From assembly GCA_001969505.1 (NCBI GenBank), contig LSSK01000324.1, positions 1 through 10,235 on the forward strand: a stretch of 10,235 nucleotides of DNA. The letters run 5' to 3'. Position 1 is the stretch's first letter. Each line of letters opens with the position of its first letter. The notes under the pieces were generated by a model. The model did not search any database. It had not been told where the DNA came from and saw only the letters and a program-made list of their open reading frames with translations. A program made the translations under genes and the position numbers. This document shows positions 1-8,542 of this stretch, piece by piece. Source of the DNA: Zancudomyces culisetae (Eukaryota > Kickxellomycota > Harpellomycetes > Harpellales > Legeriomycetaceae).

Positions 1-665
1 TTTATAGTTACTTTTCAAGATGAATTTTGATGTATTTTGACAATATTTTGAGCATTTTGATGATTATGGTTGTAGTGTTTGTTATTTTATTTATATTTAT
101 AATAAATATTAGTGTTATCAGTATAGCTATTGTATGCTATAATCCTGTTTTCCAATTCATTGGCATTTTGAATTAGTATTTTAAGATCATCAACTGTTGG
201 CTTCATTATCAAATATTGGTGAATGTTTTTGTTTAAACCTCTCATAAATTGAACCATTAATGCAACATCGTTAAATCCAGCACCTCTACCTAGTTCTCTA
301 AATTCAGTAGCATATTGTAATACCGATTTAGAACCCTGAATGCATCTACGCAAACCATTTGCGCACTTGATCTGGTAACTTGGGACCGAAAAACTGGTAC
401 TGAAATGACCATAAAATGCTGCAAAATCTTTCAATAATTCACTTTTTGTTCTGATCAAATCTTGAAACCACATGGCAGCATGTCCTTCCAAATGTGCACC
501 AATGAATACTATTTTTGTTTTTTCATTTTTAAACGCTGTATCATTAGCCCAAAAATGCATCTACAGGTTTGTGGAAAAATAATTGAAATTTTCCGGGTTT
601 CCACCATACTTTTTAATATTTGGGAGTCTGATTTGTGATAAAATACATTGATTCTCCACACTCAT
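1..665 (-). pseudogene. Ty3-like retrotransposon gag, 5' part, broken by three in-frame stops
   Basis: The reading frame starts at an ATG at 665-663, preceded by an in-frame TAA a few codons upstream, and runs leftwards off the window edge without a frameshift. The first 34 codons (MSVENQ...LPNIKKYGGNPENFNYF) resemble the segment before the capsid-like domain in Ty3-type Gags, where a hydrophobic-P-x-F/Y-x-G-x-P-x-x-F motif is usual. TAG at 563-561 then interrupts the frame, immediately followed by ATG 560-558. The Gag domain ends at TAA 89-87. Beyond it the same frame continues as an Asn/Gln/His-rich linker (NNKHYNHNHQNAQN), typical of the region before a zinc knuckle, until TGA 17-15. Gag forms the cytoplasmic particle that packages element RNA. 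The zinc knuckle and pol would lie beyond the left edge. Stops without frameshifts suggest recent inactivation; suppression or assembly error are less likely alternatives. Confidence 0.75.
87..560 (-). CDS. Gag domain fragment (157 codons), longest uninterrupted part of the broken gag
   Basis: This open frame codes for 157 residues with the hallmarks of the retrotransposon Gag domain of Ty3-like elements. Residues 14-32 (KTKIVFIGAHLEGHAAMWF) match the conserved block hydrophobic-x-x-x-x-L-x-G-x-A-x-x-W-F. Residues about 80-92 (VLQYATEFRELGR) match the following Y-x-x-x-F-x-x-L helix. Residues 103-140 (VQFMRGL...LKILIQNANELENR) match F-x-x-G-L ... A-x-x-L-E at the domain end. Local GC is about a third, well above the neighbouring DNA. 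The ATG at 560 directly follows an in-frame TAG and the homologous frame continues upstream, so it is probably not the original start. A truncated protein could be made from it, but no promoter was recognised. Identity as Gag is strong; function as an independent gene is doubtful. Confidence 0.7.
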   Translation of the reverse strand: MHFWANDTAFKNEKTKIVFIGAHLEGHAAMWFQDLIRTKSELLKDFAAFYGHFSTSFSVPSYQIKCANGLRRCIQGSKSVLQYATEFRELGRGAGFNDVALMVQFMRGLNKNIHQYLIMKPTVDDLKILIQNANELENRIIAYNSYTDNTNIYYKYK

Positions 666-1560
666 TATGAATTAATAATTTAAAATTTTTTTTATCAACT
701 ATTGATGAAAAATTCTATTAATTGAAAAAATTATCTATAATATTATGAGAAGTTTGTCAATAGGTTAGATAACAATATGATACTCAATAATGATTGTAAT
801 AACTAATATACACATAGTTAATTAATACAAGTTAATCTTTATTTTAATAGTTTAAAACACTCACTATTAATCTATCTTTTTTAATTTTACTTTATTATTG
901 TTTAACGAGAATACCAAACTTAAGTGTTCATGTTAAGGATTTGTACTAACTTTTAAACAATTAAGTTTGTTATAAATACAAATGTATAACTAAAACTAGT
1001 TATAAAATAATTTTAATATATTAAGCATACATCATATATATACACATTATTAATGACGTTACATTTATCATTGATCATGCGTAACAATATAAAATGATTT
1101 AAACTAATAAATATATTTAATTAAAAATTATAATTATCAGAAATTATTATTATTGAATCAATTATTGTCATTAAATAATATATAAATATATTGATATAAT
1201 TACTACTGATATGATATTGAGTTACATGTCAAAAATCTACATGTATATATCTAAAAAAAATGAAATTAATGTTTTACACATTTTACATTTTTATTATTTT
1301 GCTAATATATTATACATCGTAAATATTATAATATAACTTCCGACAATCAAAGATTCAATTAATAAAGCATTTATTTAATGTTAAATTTAGTAATTAATTT
1401 GGATTGATAATATATGGATCAATGTATTTATTATGATTATGATGTATAATATCACAATAATTTAATAAAAGCAAAGTTGATTTTTACAACTTCAAATCTA
1501 CAATATAAATATTTAATTTTAATAATAATTCAAAAATTTTGTAGATAATTTATAAGAATG
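666..1560. other. AT-rich intergenic stretch, no gene seen
   Basis: No coding trace or RNA gene was found on either strand. The 5' LTR and primer-binding site of the left gag element should lie here, upstream of its ATG at 665 on the minus strand. I could not define LTR ends (TG...CA), a second LTR copy to compare with, or a convincing TGG primer-binding site. Many short A/T runs and near-palindromes are present, as expected from composition alone. Confidence 0.6.
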
Positions 1561-1569
1561 ACTAAGAAG

Positions 1570-1611
1570 TGCCTCTTGATCTGTGATACGACGTGAAAAT
1601 AGTACTCATTG
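1570..1611 (+). pseudogene. Fossil A: possible retropepsin active-site remnant
   Basis: Frame 1570 reads CLLICDTT, stop, K, stop, YSL. The retropepsin active-site pattern is two hydrophobic residues, D-T/S-G-A, then S-x-hydrophobic four to six residues later. The Asp and Thr are in place, the Gly is not, and two stops interrupt the loop. It lies about 310 bases upstream of the RT remnant, the expected side. Weak on its own; it is listed because order and strand agree with the better-supported RT. Confidence 0.3.
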
Positions 1612-1906
1612 TATTAAATATGACCATATTTGAGTAATACAATATTAATGGATAAGTGGAATAATTTCTAAAGTTTTATACAGCAGTAGAAATTGGCCTA
1701 ATTATTCTTATGTTATAAATAATTGATTGTACAAACATATATAAGCAATTCATAATCAATAACTTATAACAAATATATTATCGGTCATCGCCACAGTTAA
1801 TAAAAATTTCTTTAGGGGTATAACGAAATTATTAATATATATATATTTATGTTCCAGATTGTATTGATAAGTACTAAGAATTAATGAGGAGCATGTGTTA
1901 ATGTAT

Positions 1907-2110
1907 ATAACTTTTGCTATTTTTAATAAGGTATTATACAGGCAATAATGTCATGAATGGAGATTTCAGGCTGATTGGATTTACTGCACTAAATCGTCGA
2001 AAGATACCCAATATACATCAACTACGAACCGACAACACTAAAATAAAAAACTAGACATAATATGAGCCTATAGTATTTACAGGCAGCCCGTCCGATAATG
2101 TACGAATTGT
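1907..2110 (+). pseudogene. Fossil A: reverse transcriptase fingers/palm remnant
   Basis: At 1907-1942 the frame reads ITFAIFNKVLYR, matching the RT block S-P-F/Y-A-S-P-x-x-L-V-K-K. In another frame, 1953-2051 is open for 33 codons and reads MNGDFRLIGFTALNRRKIPN...HQL, followed by TAG. This matches the Ty3 block K-D-G-x-[WF]-R-[LFM]-C-[IV]-D-[YF]-x-x-L-N-x-x-T-I-x-N-x-x-P-L-P-R-I-D, with the Cys missing. The distance between the two blocks (about 16 codons) is what intact RTs have. At 2048-2074 a third frame gives KLDII, stop, AYS, matching the palm strand K-[IL]-D-L-x-x-[AG]-Y that carries the first catalytic Asp. SPSDNV (2087-2104) resembles the P-x-D-x-x-K-T-A-F stretch that follows. The YxDD motif was not found. 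Confidence 0.6.
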
Positions 2111-2414
2111 ACATGAAATTACGAACTATTATAAAAAATTAATTGGAACAAATAAATTATCATAAATATAACGGAATGAATTTACATGACATAGTGGCAT
2201 ATGGGTACTTGAACACTACTTATGACGAAATTTAATTTTATGATATCAAAGAATGATTTATCGGGACATTTTATTGCAATGATTGAAAGTATTAGTTGGC
2301 TGAGATAAGAACTTTTAAATATACTATAATTCAATATAAGTAAAATAATATATTAAAAGCATGAAATTATTCGATTATGCATAGTTATGGATTGTATTTG
2401 CATATATATATATT

Positions 2415-2690
2415 AATACTGACGTTAAATATGATAATTGTATAACAGCGATAAAAATTAATGTAAATACAATTATAGAGTTGATTAAGGTTATTGTCGA
2501 TTTTAATGATATAATATACATCCTAAACTAGAAATACTTACAGCAGTATATGAGCCAATTATGGATATCTGTTACAGGATACTGTTATTTTTACAGAAAG
2601 TTTACAAATGTTATAGCTGCCAAATTAGTTGATATGTAGCAGAATTGATGTTACGTGATCAAGAAGTAAGTGTTCCAATACCAGACGTAT
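2415..2690 (+). pseudogene. Fossil A: RNase H remnant
   Basis: The frame at 2415-2528 is open for 38 codons and begins NTDVKYDNCITAI, matching the RNase H opening T-D-A-S-x-x-G-I-G-A-[IV]-L with its catalytic Asp. After a frame change, 2519-2551 reads HPKLEILTAVY, matching N-Y-x-P-x-E-K-E-x-L-A-[IV]-V-[YF], with the catalytic Glu. The gap between these two sites is about 38 codons, close to the roughly 40 of intact enzymes. Another frame at 2578-2619 gives LQDTVIFTESLQML, matching V-x-T-D-H-x-S-L-x-x-L. At 2624-2689 the reading is ISxYVAELMLRDQEVSVPIPDV, where x is a TGA; it resembles R-W-x-x-E-L-x-x-[YF]-D-F-x-[IV]-x-Y-x-P-G, the end of the domain. Four collinear matches with near-normal spacing make this the best evidence for fossil A. 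Confidence 0.62.
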
Positions 2691-2735
2691 ATAAAATGTA
2701 CCTATAAATTGAGTTTTGGCGGTTAGTATAACTAT

Positions 2736-2798
2736 GAATTGCATGATTGTCACATGGATAATATTATAGTAACTATGCGCTTCAACCCACAGATGTTC
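2736..2798 (+). pseudogene. Fossil A: possible integrase H2C2 zinc-domain remnant
   Basis: One frame is open for 21 codons and reads ELHDCHMDNIIVTMRFNPQMF before TAA at 2799-2801 (quoted with a break here: ELHDCHM then DNIIVTMRFNPQMF). The integrase zinc domain runs L-H-D/E-x-x-x-x-G-H-x-G-x-x-K-T-x-x-x-[IL]-x-x-x-[FY]-[YF]-W-P-x-M. The LHD, His, Thr, R-F and P-x-M positions agree in order, with missing residues between them. The location, just after RNase H, is correct. No C-x-x-C or DDE catalytic-core remnant was found beyond 2800, where composition falls back to extreme AT. Confidence 0.4.
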
Positions 2799-2801
2799 TA
2801 A

Positions 2802-5800
2802 CTGGGACAAAATATAATTTATATATTTTTAACGAAGTAAGAATTATATATGTAAATATTACATATACAATTTAATTTAAATGACAGGGTGGTACAATTT
2901 TTATAGCATATCAAATAGTCAATTTTAATATTATTTTTATATAATGATATATAGTAGTCTAATTATTGAAAAGTATACGATAAATATATAATGAATATTA
3001 CTTGGATAACAAATGATACAATTAGCGTAAAAATTTAACCTCTAATTAAAATTTAACATTAAATGAAACGCCTAATCTAGACAAATTATACAATATATTG
3101 ACATCGGATTAAAATACAAAGTTATCACAAATAACTGAATTTAATAAACCAAACAAATTTATAAAGTTATGAAGTTAATATATGGCTATCATGTATATCT
3201 ATTATATTTAATAAATAAAGTGTGTTGATTTCCATTATGAACGATTTGTGATGATTAGAATTGTGATATAAAATAATATGAATAGTTTGTTTATAACAAA
3301 AATATGTATAATTATTAACATTTAATCATACATGTGCGTAAAATGGATTATTGTAATATTGAATATATATATAATTAAATATAATTTCGTTACTTAATCT
3401 AAAATTATTTTTGTATAATTGAAGATTAAATATTAACTTTCTTTGTGCATTAATATATGATGTTAATCAATATTATATTTTTAAAAGTATAATATGTACT
3501 CGATTAATTATTTATATAATATTAATTAATTAAATATAAATCAATTATTTCATATCAACTAAATATAAACAATTATACGATGTTAATCATTATGCATATA
3601 GCATAATGACGTTAATTAAGCATATATAATAAATTTTTATTAATTCTTATCAAATTATTATGAAAATATATTACAATATTTAAATAATCAGGGATGATGA
3701 TATATATTATTTAAAATATATTTTATATATAACATAAATTATATAATTATCTATTGTATGATTGATTATAATACATATAATCATATATATATTATTTTAA
3801 ATATAATGTAGTAAGTATAACTATAGCTTTCGTGTTCGATTATAAAATATATATATATATATTATACGAGTTAACAAGAATTAATATTATAAAATATGTA
3901 ATATGAATTAATATTCATTTTTGAATAATGAATTTATATGTATTGATCATACAATTATCTTAATGATATTATTACGTGTAATATATATAATATATACAAT
4001 CATTATCATAAATTATTAATAACGTAATTAATACATATAGTATAATTGATAAATATACAATTTCAGTTATATCAAGTAGCTATTTAACATATATAAAATA
4101 TATTTGATTTCAATTACATTATATAAAGTATTGCAATTAATTATATCAATATAACGCATATGTATTGCGATCGATTAATGTAATAGTAATTGTATTTAAA
4201 CAATTTATATAATTGATATAAATTTAATGTATATGTTGTATATGATATCTACATTATTTAGATTACAATTAATATAATGTCACAAATATATTTACACGTA
4301 AATGTATTATATATATGGCGAAATTATGTAATCATACATAAATTTCAACATAATATTGAGTGCTCGGCTAATATATTAGTATAATTATTGTAATTATATC
4401 TAACGTAAAATTGTGCTATTCATATATATATTATACGAAATAATGACATATCATTCCTGTTATAACAATTCATCATATAATCGTAAATAGTTTTTATTAA
4501 ATTATTACAAATATAATTTCGTTACAAAATATAACTATAATTAAATTTTATGTGCGTTTCAAATTAATTAAAGATAAAAGAAATATATACATATACTTTT
4601 TTTTGAATTATGAATAATATATTACATTATTGTAACGTTTTACTAATAAATGAGTATTCTATATATATATACGTTTATTATAATAGTTTTAAATATTTTT
4701 TAATAATATAATTGTCAATATATATTCAATTAAATAGATAATATTATCAATATTTGCGAAATAATTAAAATTTTTAATATATTGCCATTTACATATAAAT
4801 ATAATATATTTAATGATTGACAATATATATTCATATTTGAAACGTATAATATTACTTTATATATCCGGATGATATTTCACGAAAATATATATTATAGGCG
4901 TATCACAATGTTACAATCATATTTTGATATAATATACTGCATAATGTTGATTATATTTATTTGATATAATGTTATATAATAATTATCAAATTAACGATTT
5001 AGGTTTTGACCGATAATAGGATATTTTATCGCCATTTTTTATCAATGCAATAATGCTGATCATATAACAAATATTTATTTCCGTTATTGTGTTGTAGATA
5101 TAAATATTGTAACATTTAGTGTGATGGTATATGAGATGCAGATAATAATATATGATTTGTATTTGCGCATAATTAATGATCTTCGTCATAATTAGGCACT
5201 AATATGATATTCATTAACATTATCAAAAAATCTGAATATTTATACATTTTAATCTTACAAACATTATTATGCTGATTATATGAATGTAAAGCATATATAG
5301 TATCTACTATATAAACGACCATATTTAAATAATTTTTTTTATATATTTGTGATTTATATATCCTTTCATCCGATAAATTAATGTTTATCGAATTTTAATA
5401 TTTTTGATCGATATTAATATTGTTTCATATATATCAGCTTATTTTAAATATATATATGAATTATATATAAATCCATATATCATTGACAAAATTCATTATA
5501 TATCAATTGTAAATATATTGTATTTGTATACCTGTGATAAATTCTTGTATAAAAGTATGAATACTACCATCCAATTTATTTAATGGTCAAATTATTGATG
5601 TTATTGTTATACATCATTCCAATTTTTTATAATTATATGAATACGTTATTTAATATCAAATCTATGCTATTATATTATGTTTAAGAATAGATTAAAAAGT
5701 GCTTGCAAATAATTATTAATACCAATAATCAATTGTGGATTATATCTATAATGATTGAATAGTTAAGTATTATTATATATATAGCTAGTATTTATGTTTT

Positions 5801-5955
5801 TAACTATTACACTCGATATAATTGTATTTAACTATAATTATTACACCATAATAATTTATACATATGCTTTATTATAATATATTGATCATTATTCATAATT
5901 AAATGATAATTATAAAATCGAACATTAAAACAGATTTTGTATTCATATAGTTAGA
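2802..5955. other. Extreme AT desert, no supportable gene
   Basis: Over about 3.1 kb I found no coding motif, RNA gene or defined repeat. Composition is lower in G+C than in the element-derived parts: the 60 bases from 3481 hold five G or C. TA/AT alternation and short palindromic stretches are dense, but I could not pair any long inverted or direct repeat by eye. A 67-codon open frame on the minus strand at 4986-5189 has no recognisable domain. With stop codons so frequent at this composition, one or two open runs of that length are expected by chance in a window this size. The stretch may be fully decayed transposon DNA, a heterochromatic or centromere-like region, or both; the sequence alone does not decide. 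Confidence 0.6.
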
Positions 5956-5961
5956 TATTAT

Positions 5962-5979
5962 AATGGTTGTCCGTGTGTA
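5962..5979 (-). pseudogene. Fossil B: possible integrase core trace (HTDN)
   Basis: The minus-strand frame reads IHTDNH. Integrase cores carry the second catalytic Asp in a H-[ST]-D-N/R-G-x-x-[FY] motif, so this is compatible with it. It lies about 350 bases beyond the RNase H T-D-H remnant, while an intact element would need about twice that. A six-residue match in AT-rich DNA is weak; it is kept only because side and strand are right. Confidence 0.18.
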
Positions 5980-6312
5980 TGTTAAAATATATAATAACAT
6001 AGAATGACGTATAATTAAAATTATATTGTGTGTCAATATTGATAAATATTTAACAATAAATGATGTGCAAAATATATACTTTAATTTTATATAATGTATG
6101 TATGTATTATATTAAAAATTGAAATTCATGATGAGAATTAAACTATATATATAAATGATATTTTTTATTATAATTAATTAGTAATATTTATAATTTTCAT
6201 GCAATATAATATTGCAGTAATATATAATGATATACTATGTATATACCATTTTAAAATATTATAAATTTTGATATTTAACATAACTTATATATTATGTTGT
6301 CATCATAATTGT

Positions 6313-6530
6313 AATAATGATTATCAATATAAAGTATATCATTTAATAAAATCTATAAAATCTAGTTAATCAATTATGATCACAATGACATAATTGTGTA
6401 GATTAAAATCAATTATGATTTTCATATTAAATTATTGGTCATTAATAATAATAAATGTCATAGAACCATATACTGTGTTGTATTTTTTATATGAATAAAT
6501 CGTGCCAAAAATATCAATATTGAAACAAAA
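6313..6530 (-). pseudogene. Fossil B: RNase H remnant
   Basis: From about 6518 downwards one minus-strand frame reads NIDIFGTIYSYKKYN then TVYGSMTF. This matches T-D-A-S-x-x-G-x-G-T-[IV]-L-x-Q ... K-x-x-x-V-x-x-[IV]-A-Y-[AG]-S-[RM]-T-[LF], the first half of RNase H, with the first Asp still present. The same frame goes on as IIINDQ, stop, FNMK, in place of x-x-x-x-N-Y-x-x-x-E-K-E. At about 6338-6309 the frame reads YTLY, two stops, SLLQL. The two stops span T-G-A-T-A-A, as a small deletion within Y-T-D-H-K-S-L would give. The distance between 'YGSMTF' (6470) and this block is about 146 bases; intact enzymes have about 135. Confidence 0.5.
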
Positions 6531-6606
6531 TATATAGTCATTAATTGTGAAATATAGTTTAAATGAAGTTACACATTATGATTTGTTTATTATTAAATTT
6601 AAACTA

Positions 6607-6625
6607 CTGATATTTGTGACCAATT
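6607..6625 (-). pseudogene. Fossil B: possible F-L-G-H block after the RT palm
   Basis: The frame reads IIGHKYQ, and further on KFNNKQII. Ty3-type RTs have F-L-G-H-x-[IV]-S-x-x-G-[IV]-x-x-x-x-x-K-[IV]-x-x-[IV] after the catalytic palm. It lies about 44 codons beyond the N-A-P-like motif, where an intact enzyme would have about 75, so a deletion is implied. The YxDD motif should lie in the missing part and was not found. Confidence 0.35.
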
Positions 6626-6744
6626 ATATTATTATATTTGTATTTTTACATAATTATATATTAAATATTTTTACTATTACAAAAATTATTTGATATTGTA
6701 GTAACTGAATAGACTTTGTATAGTACGAAACACTTTGTAAAATA

Positions 6745-7125
6745 TAGTGCATGAGCGGCTGGATATGTTACTGTAATTGCGTCAATATCATATACAATAT
6801 CGTCATTATAATCAAAATATATTTCGTAGATTTATGTATATTGGCATCACATACCTTAAAATTTATATTATAATAATAATTAATATAAAAAAAATTATAA
6901 TTAATGATTTTTAACAATTATGTAAGTTACTATTCGATTGTGATTAAAATTACTTATAATTGTAGTTGAATTAAACTTAATCATATCAATGAAATTATAA
7001 TGATTCGTATTATTAGTGAAGGTAATTATATGTGTTATCAGCTTATACGATTCCATCAATAATTGCTGGAACTATCTGTTCTATTAATGCAATCGGAAAT
7101 TTATAACTATAATTTAGCATGATGC
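6745..7125 (-). pseudogene. Fossil B: reverse transcriptase remnant
   Basis: At 7085-7025 the minus frame reads IEQIVPAIIDGIV, stop, ADNTYN. This matches the RT start: [IV]-x-x-x-[IL]-x-x-L-[IL]-x-x-G-[IV]-[IV]-R-P-S-x-S-P-Y-[NA]-S-P. At 6993-6930 another frame reads FIDMIKFNSTTIISNFNHNRI in total (FIDMIKFN, STTI, then ISNFNHNRI), matching [FW]-x-x-[IV]-D-[YF]-R-K-L-N-x-x-T-[IV]-x-x-x-[FY]-P-[IL]-P-R-I. The gap between these blocks is about 23 codons; 25-27 is usual. In the same frame 78 codons further, at 6765-6733, the reading TYPAAHALYFTKCF resembles P-F-G-L-x-N-A-P-x-x-F-x-x-x-M. The frame around this last block stays open for about 50 codons (from about 6833 to 6669), unusual for this DNA. 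Catalytic Asp residues of the palm were not located with confidence. Confidence 0.55.
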
Positions 7126-7190
7126 TTATTCCCATCTGCAGTTATAATTCCTGTATATGCTAAATGACTAAATCTTGACCCCACAATTAA
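7110..7190 (-). pseudogene. Fossil B: possible retropepsin remnant
   Basis: A 27-codon open run reads LIVGSRFSHLAYT then GIITADGNKHHAKL before TAG at 7109-7107. Retropepsins of Ty3-like elements start with hydrophobic-hydrophobic-D-[TS]-G-[AS]-x-x-S and have [VIT]-x-x-A-D-G about 30 residues later. Here the Gly-Ser and following F-S fit, the catalytic Asp is absent, and T-A-D-G-N fits the second motif at a shortened distance. It sits immediately upstream of the RT remnant, as expected. It lies in one of the most GC-rich parts of the desert (20 of 60 bases in line 7141). Confidence 0.38.
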
Positions 7191-7570
7191 ATAGCGATGG
7201 TGTCACTACAACGAGTGCATCATAATGTCAATATGGCATTGGTATTCCCAAAATTGTCATAACAATTTTAAATTTAAAGACATCATTTCATCAATTGTGA
7301 TTATATTTACTAATGTATATATATGTATTTTACACGATATAACCAGTACAATAAATATATGTGGTGCAATTATATTAAGTTGTATGATGTAATTAGTATT
7401 AAATTTTTTAAATACTAATGTTACGTTGGAAAGTTAATGAACTTTTCGCAAATTATATATATGTATATTTTTTGGTCGATAAATATTATTTTATTTTAAG
7501 ATATATTCGGAAATCGTTTCATATTTCAGATCTTGGACGGTTAATTTCCAATAATTTCAACTGATATGAG

Positions 7571-7597
7571 CTTGAAATTACTTTTATTACAATATTT
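7571..7597 (-). pseudogene. Fossil B: possible Gag zinc-knuckle remnant
   Basis: The frame reads KYCNKSNFK, followed by LIS. A Gag zinc knuckle is C-x-x-C-x-x-x-G-H-x-x-x-x-C. Only one Cys and the polar spacing agree; the other Cys and His positions are lost. It is about 400 bases upstream of the protease trace, a normal distance in Gag-Pol, and lies in a local GC bump (about 7500-7625). Suggestive only. Confidence 0.2.
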
Positions 7598-7639
7598 GTG
7601 TATTGATATATGGTAGGCTCGTATTTTTGTTGTTTTTAG

Positions 7640-8440
7640 TATAATATTTAGTTATATAATCACAATATATCAATGAATATATTATTAATTGTAGTTGCAA
7701 TGAAATTATATTTAGATGTATATTAAAATTAAAATAATTTATGATATTATATAATTAGCTATTTATTAAAGCAACGTAAAGTACACTTGTTTCTAGTACT
7801 AATACTTTGAACTAAATCAAAACTGTAAGCATTAGAATTATTAATTAAATAAAGTTTTAAATTAGATATGTGAAATTTTTGACAGGCATATTTCCTGTGA
7901 CACAATTCATAACAATATTACAAGAGTTATTGCTTTATGTATTTTTAAATCTGTTGTCATGATGGTTTATTATCGTTTATTTAATGCTTCAACAATATAA
8001 TAGATTATTAATGTTAATCATTTCGTACTTTTTGAAAACGGCATTAACCTTAATATTATAGTTAATAATTATATCTTATGTTTTGACTAATTTTTGTGTT
8101 TTAATAATTAATATGGCGATTATTTCGCTACTTATTCTACATTAAAATTAGTATTATTTGTTCTAAATAAATTTTCATAATTTATATAGTTTTAATTGGT
8201 ATTTACCAAATGATGTATTGTCTTCCAATACAAATTATAATATTTCGGTTCTATGCAGTTATATTTCATTCCATTAATCATTTGTGTCCTTGTTCATTAT
8301 TATGTTAAATAAATGTTCCATATATATTATTATCGATAATATTTTTGTTATCGATTTGTTAAAATTAAAAAATATTTCCAATAACAAAATTGTATGTTTG
8401 AGCTTTTAAATTATTTTATAATCAATATTAAATAATGGCT
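7640..8440 (-). other. Probable body of fossil B gag, almost unreadable
   Basis: If fossil B starts with the Gag at 8509, this stretch should hold the Gag domain. Only two hints remain on the minus strand. Just after the TAA at 8443-8441 the frame continues as SHYLILI, as expected after W-[IL]-x-R-[FY] in the first Gag helix. At about 7903-7880 CVTGNMPV resembles the [FL]-V-x-G-[LIM] motif near the Gag domain end. The rest shows nothing, and stops are dense in all frames. Confidence 0.25.
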
Positions 8441-8509
8441 TTATCTTTCAATCCACTCACTAATATCGGCCTCAGCAGATTCAAACCTTATGAGCAATGT
8501 TTGAGACAT
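8441..8509 (-). pseudogene. Fossil B: Gag N-terminus
   Basis: An ATG at 8509-8507 opens 22 codons ending at TAA 8443-8441. The peptide starts MSQTLLIRFESAEADI and ends SEWIER. Gags of many Ty3-like elements begin with a short leader followed by F-x-x-x-x-x-D-[IFV]-x-x-W-[IL]-x-x-[FY], and this fits well, with the TAA falling where the aromatic residue after R is expected. The segment is a clear GC bump in very AT-rich surroundings. Position fits too: RT of the same strand lies about 1.4 kb downstream. The same bases also give a 35-codon open frame on the plus strand (8435-8542, MALSFN...), which I regard as its shadow. A first exon of an unknown host gene is an alternative. Confidence 0.45.
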
Positions 8510-8542
8510 TATAATGAAATTAATTTATATTTATATAATTAA

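Larger units (their letters stand above)
1570..2800 (+). pseudogene. Fossil A: decayed Ty3-like pol (protease, RT, RNase H, integrase zinc domain)
   Basis: Motifs of a Ty3-type Pol occur in the order PR, RT, RNase H, H2C2 on the plus strand, spread over all three frames with many stops. The most readable pieces are RT at 1907-2110 and RNase H at 2415-2690, described separately. The Pol polyprotein would cleave the Gag-Pol precursor, reverse-transcribe element RNA and integrate the cDNA. About 545 bases separate the RT 'ALN' motif from the RNase H 'E-x-L' motif; an intact element would need roughly 270 codons there, so several internal deletions are implied. The segment has more G+C than its flanks (20 of 60 bases in lines 1561 and 2701). 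No LTRs or Gag were found around it. The call rests on collinearity and spacing seen by eye. Chance matches cannot be fully excluded for the weaker pieces. Confidence 0.55.
5956..8509 (-). pseudogene. Fossil B: decayed Ty3-like element, gag start through RNase H
   Basis: Reading down the minus strand, remnants appear in the order Gag N-terminus (8509-8441), possible Gag C-terminal piece (about 7903-7880), possible zinc knuckle (7597-7571), protease (7190-7110), RT (7125-6745), an L-G-H block (about 6625-6607), RNase H (about 6530-6313) and perhaps an integrase trace (5979-5962). This is the order of a Gag-Pol element. Frames change repeatedly and stops are frequent, so nothing here can be translated as a protein. 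The distance from the RT L-N motif to the N-A-P-like motif is 78 codons and from the RNase H 'Y-x-S-x-T' to 'T-D-H' about 146 bases, both near intact spacing. The left boundary is soft: 5956-6312 has almost no readable trace. LTRs were not identified. Confidence 0.55.

Noticed and set aside
666-1100. Possible LTR of the left gag element
   Set aside because: No TG...CA ends, primer-binding site or second copy could be defined; AT-rich sequence offers too many chance candidates.
2625-2810. A 61-codon open frame on the minus strand
   Set aside because: It overlaps the RNase H and zinc-domain traces of fossil A on the other strand; no family resemblance was seen in it.
3840-3870. TA-dinucleotide runs and short palindromes such as those at 3840-3865
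   Set aside because: They are common throughout the window at this composition and do not form a defined microsatellite or hairpin worth annotating.
4986-5189. A 67-codon open frame on the minus strand
   Set aside because: It is made mostly of Ile, Tyr, Asn and Lys, as AT-rich DNA gives by default. One or two such runs are expected by chance. The end NGDKISYYRSKPKSLI looked protein-like but matched nothing I could name.
7021-7260. Plus-strand reading AYTIPSIIAGTICSINAIGN, a possible membrane segment
   Set aside because: The minus strand of the same bases carries collinear protease and RT motifs; the plus-strand frame breaks soon and matches nothing.
8435-8542. A 35-codon plus-strand open frame (MALSFNPLTNIG...)
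   Set aside because: The minus strand of the same bases reads as a Gag N-terminus in the right place for fossil B, which explains the bump better.
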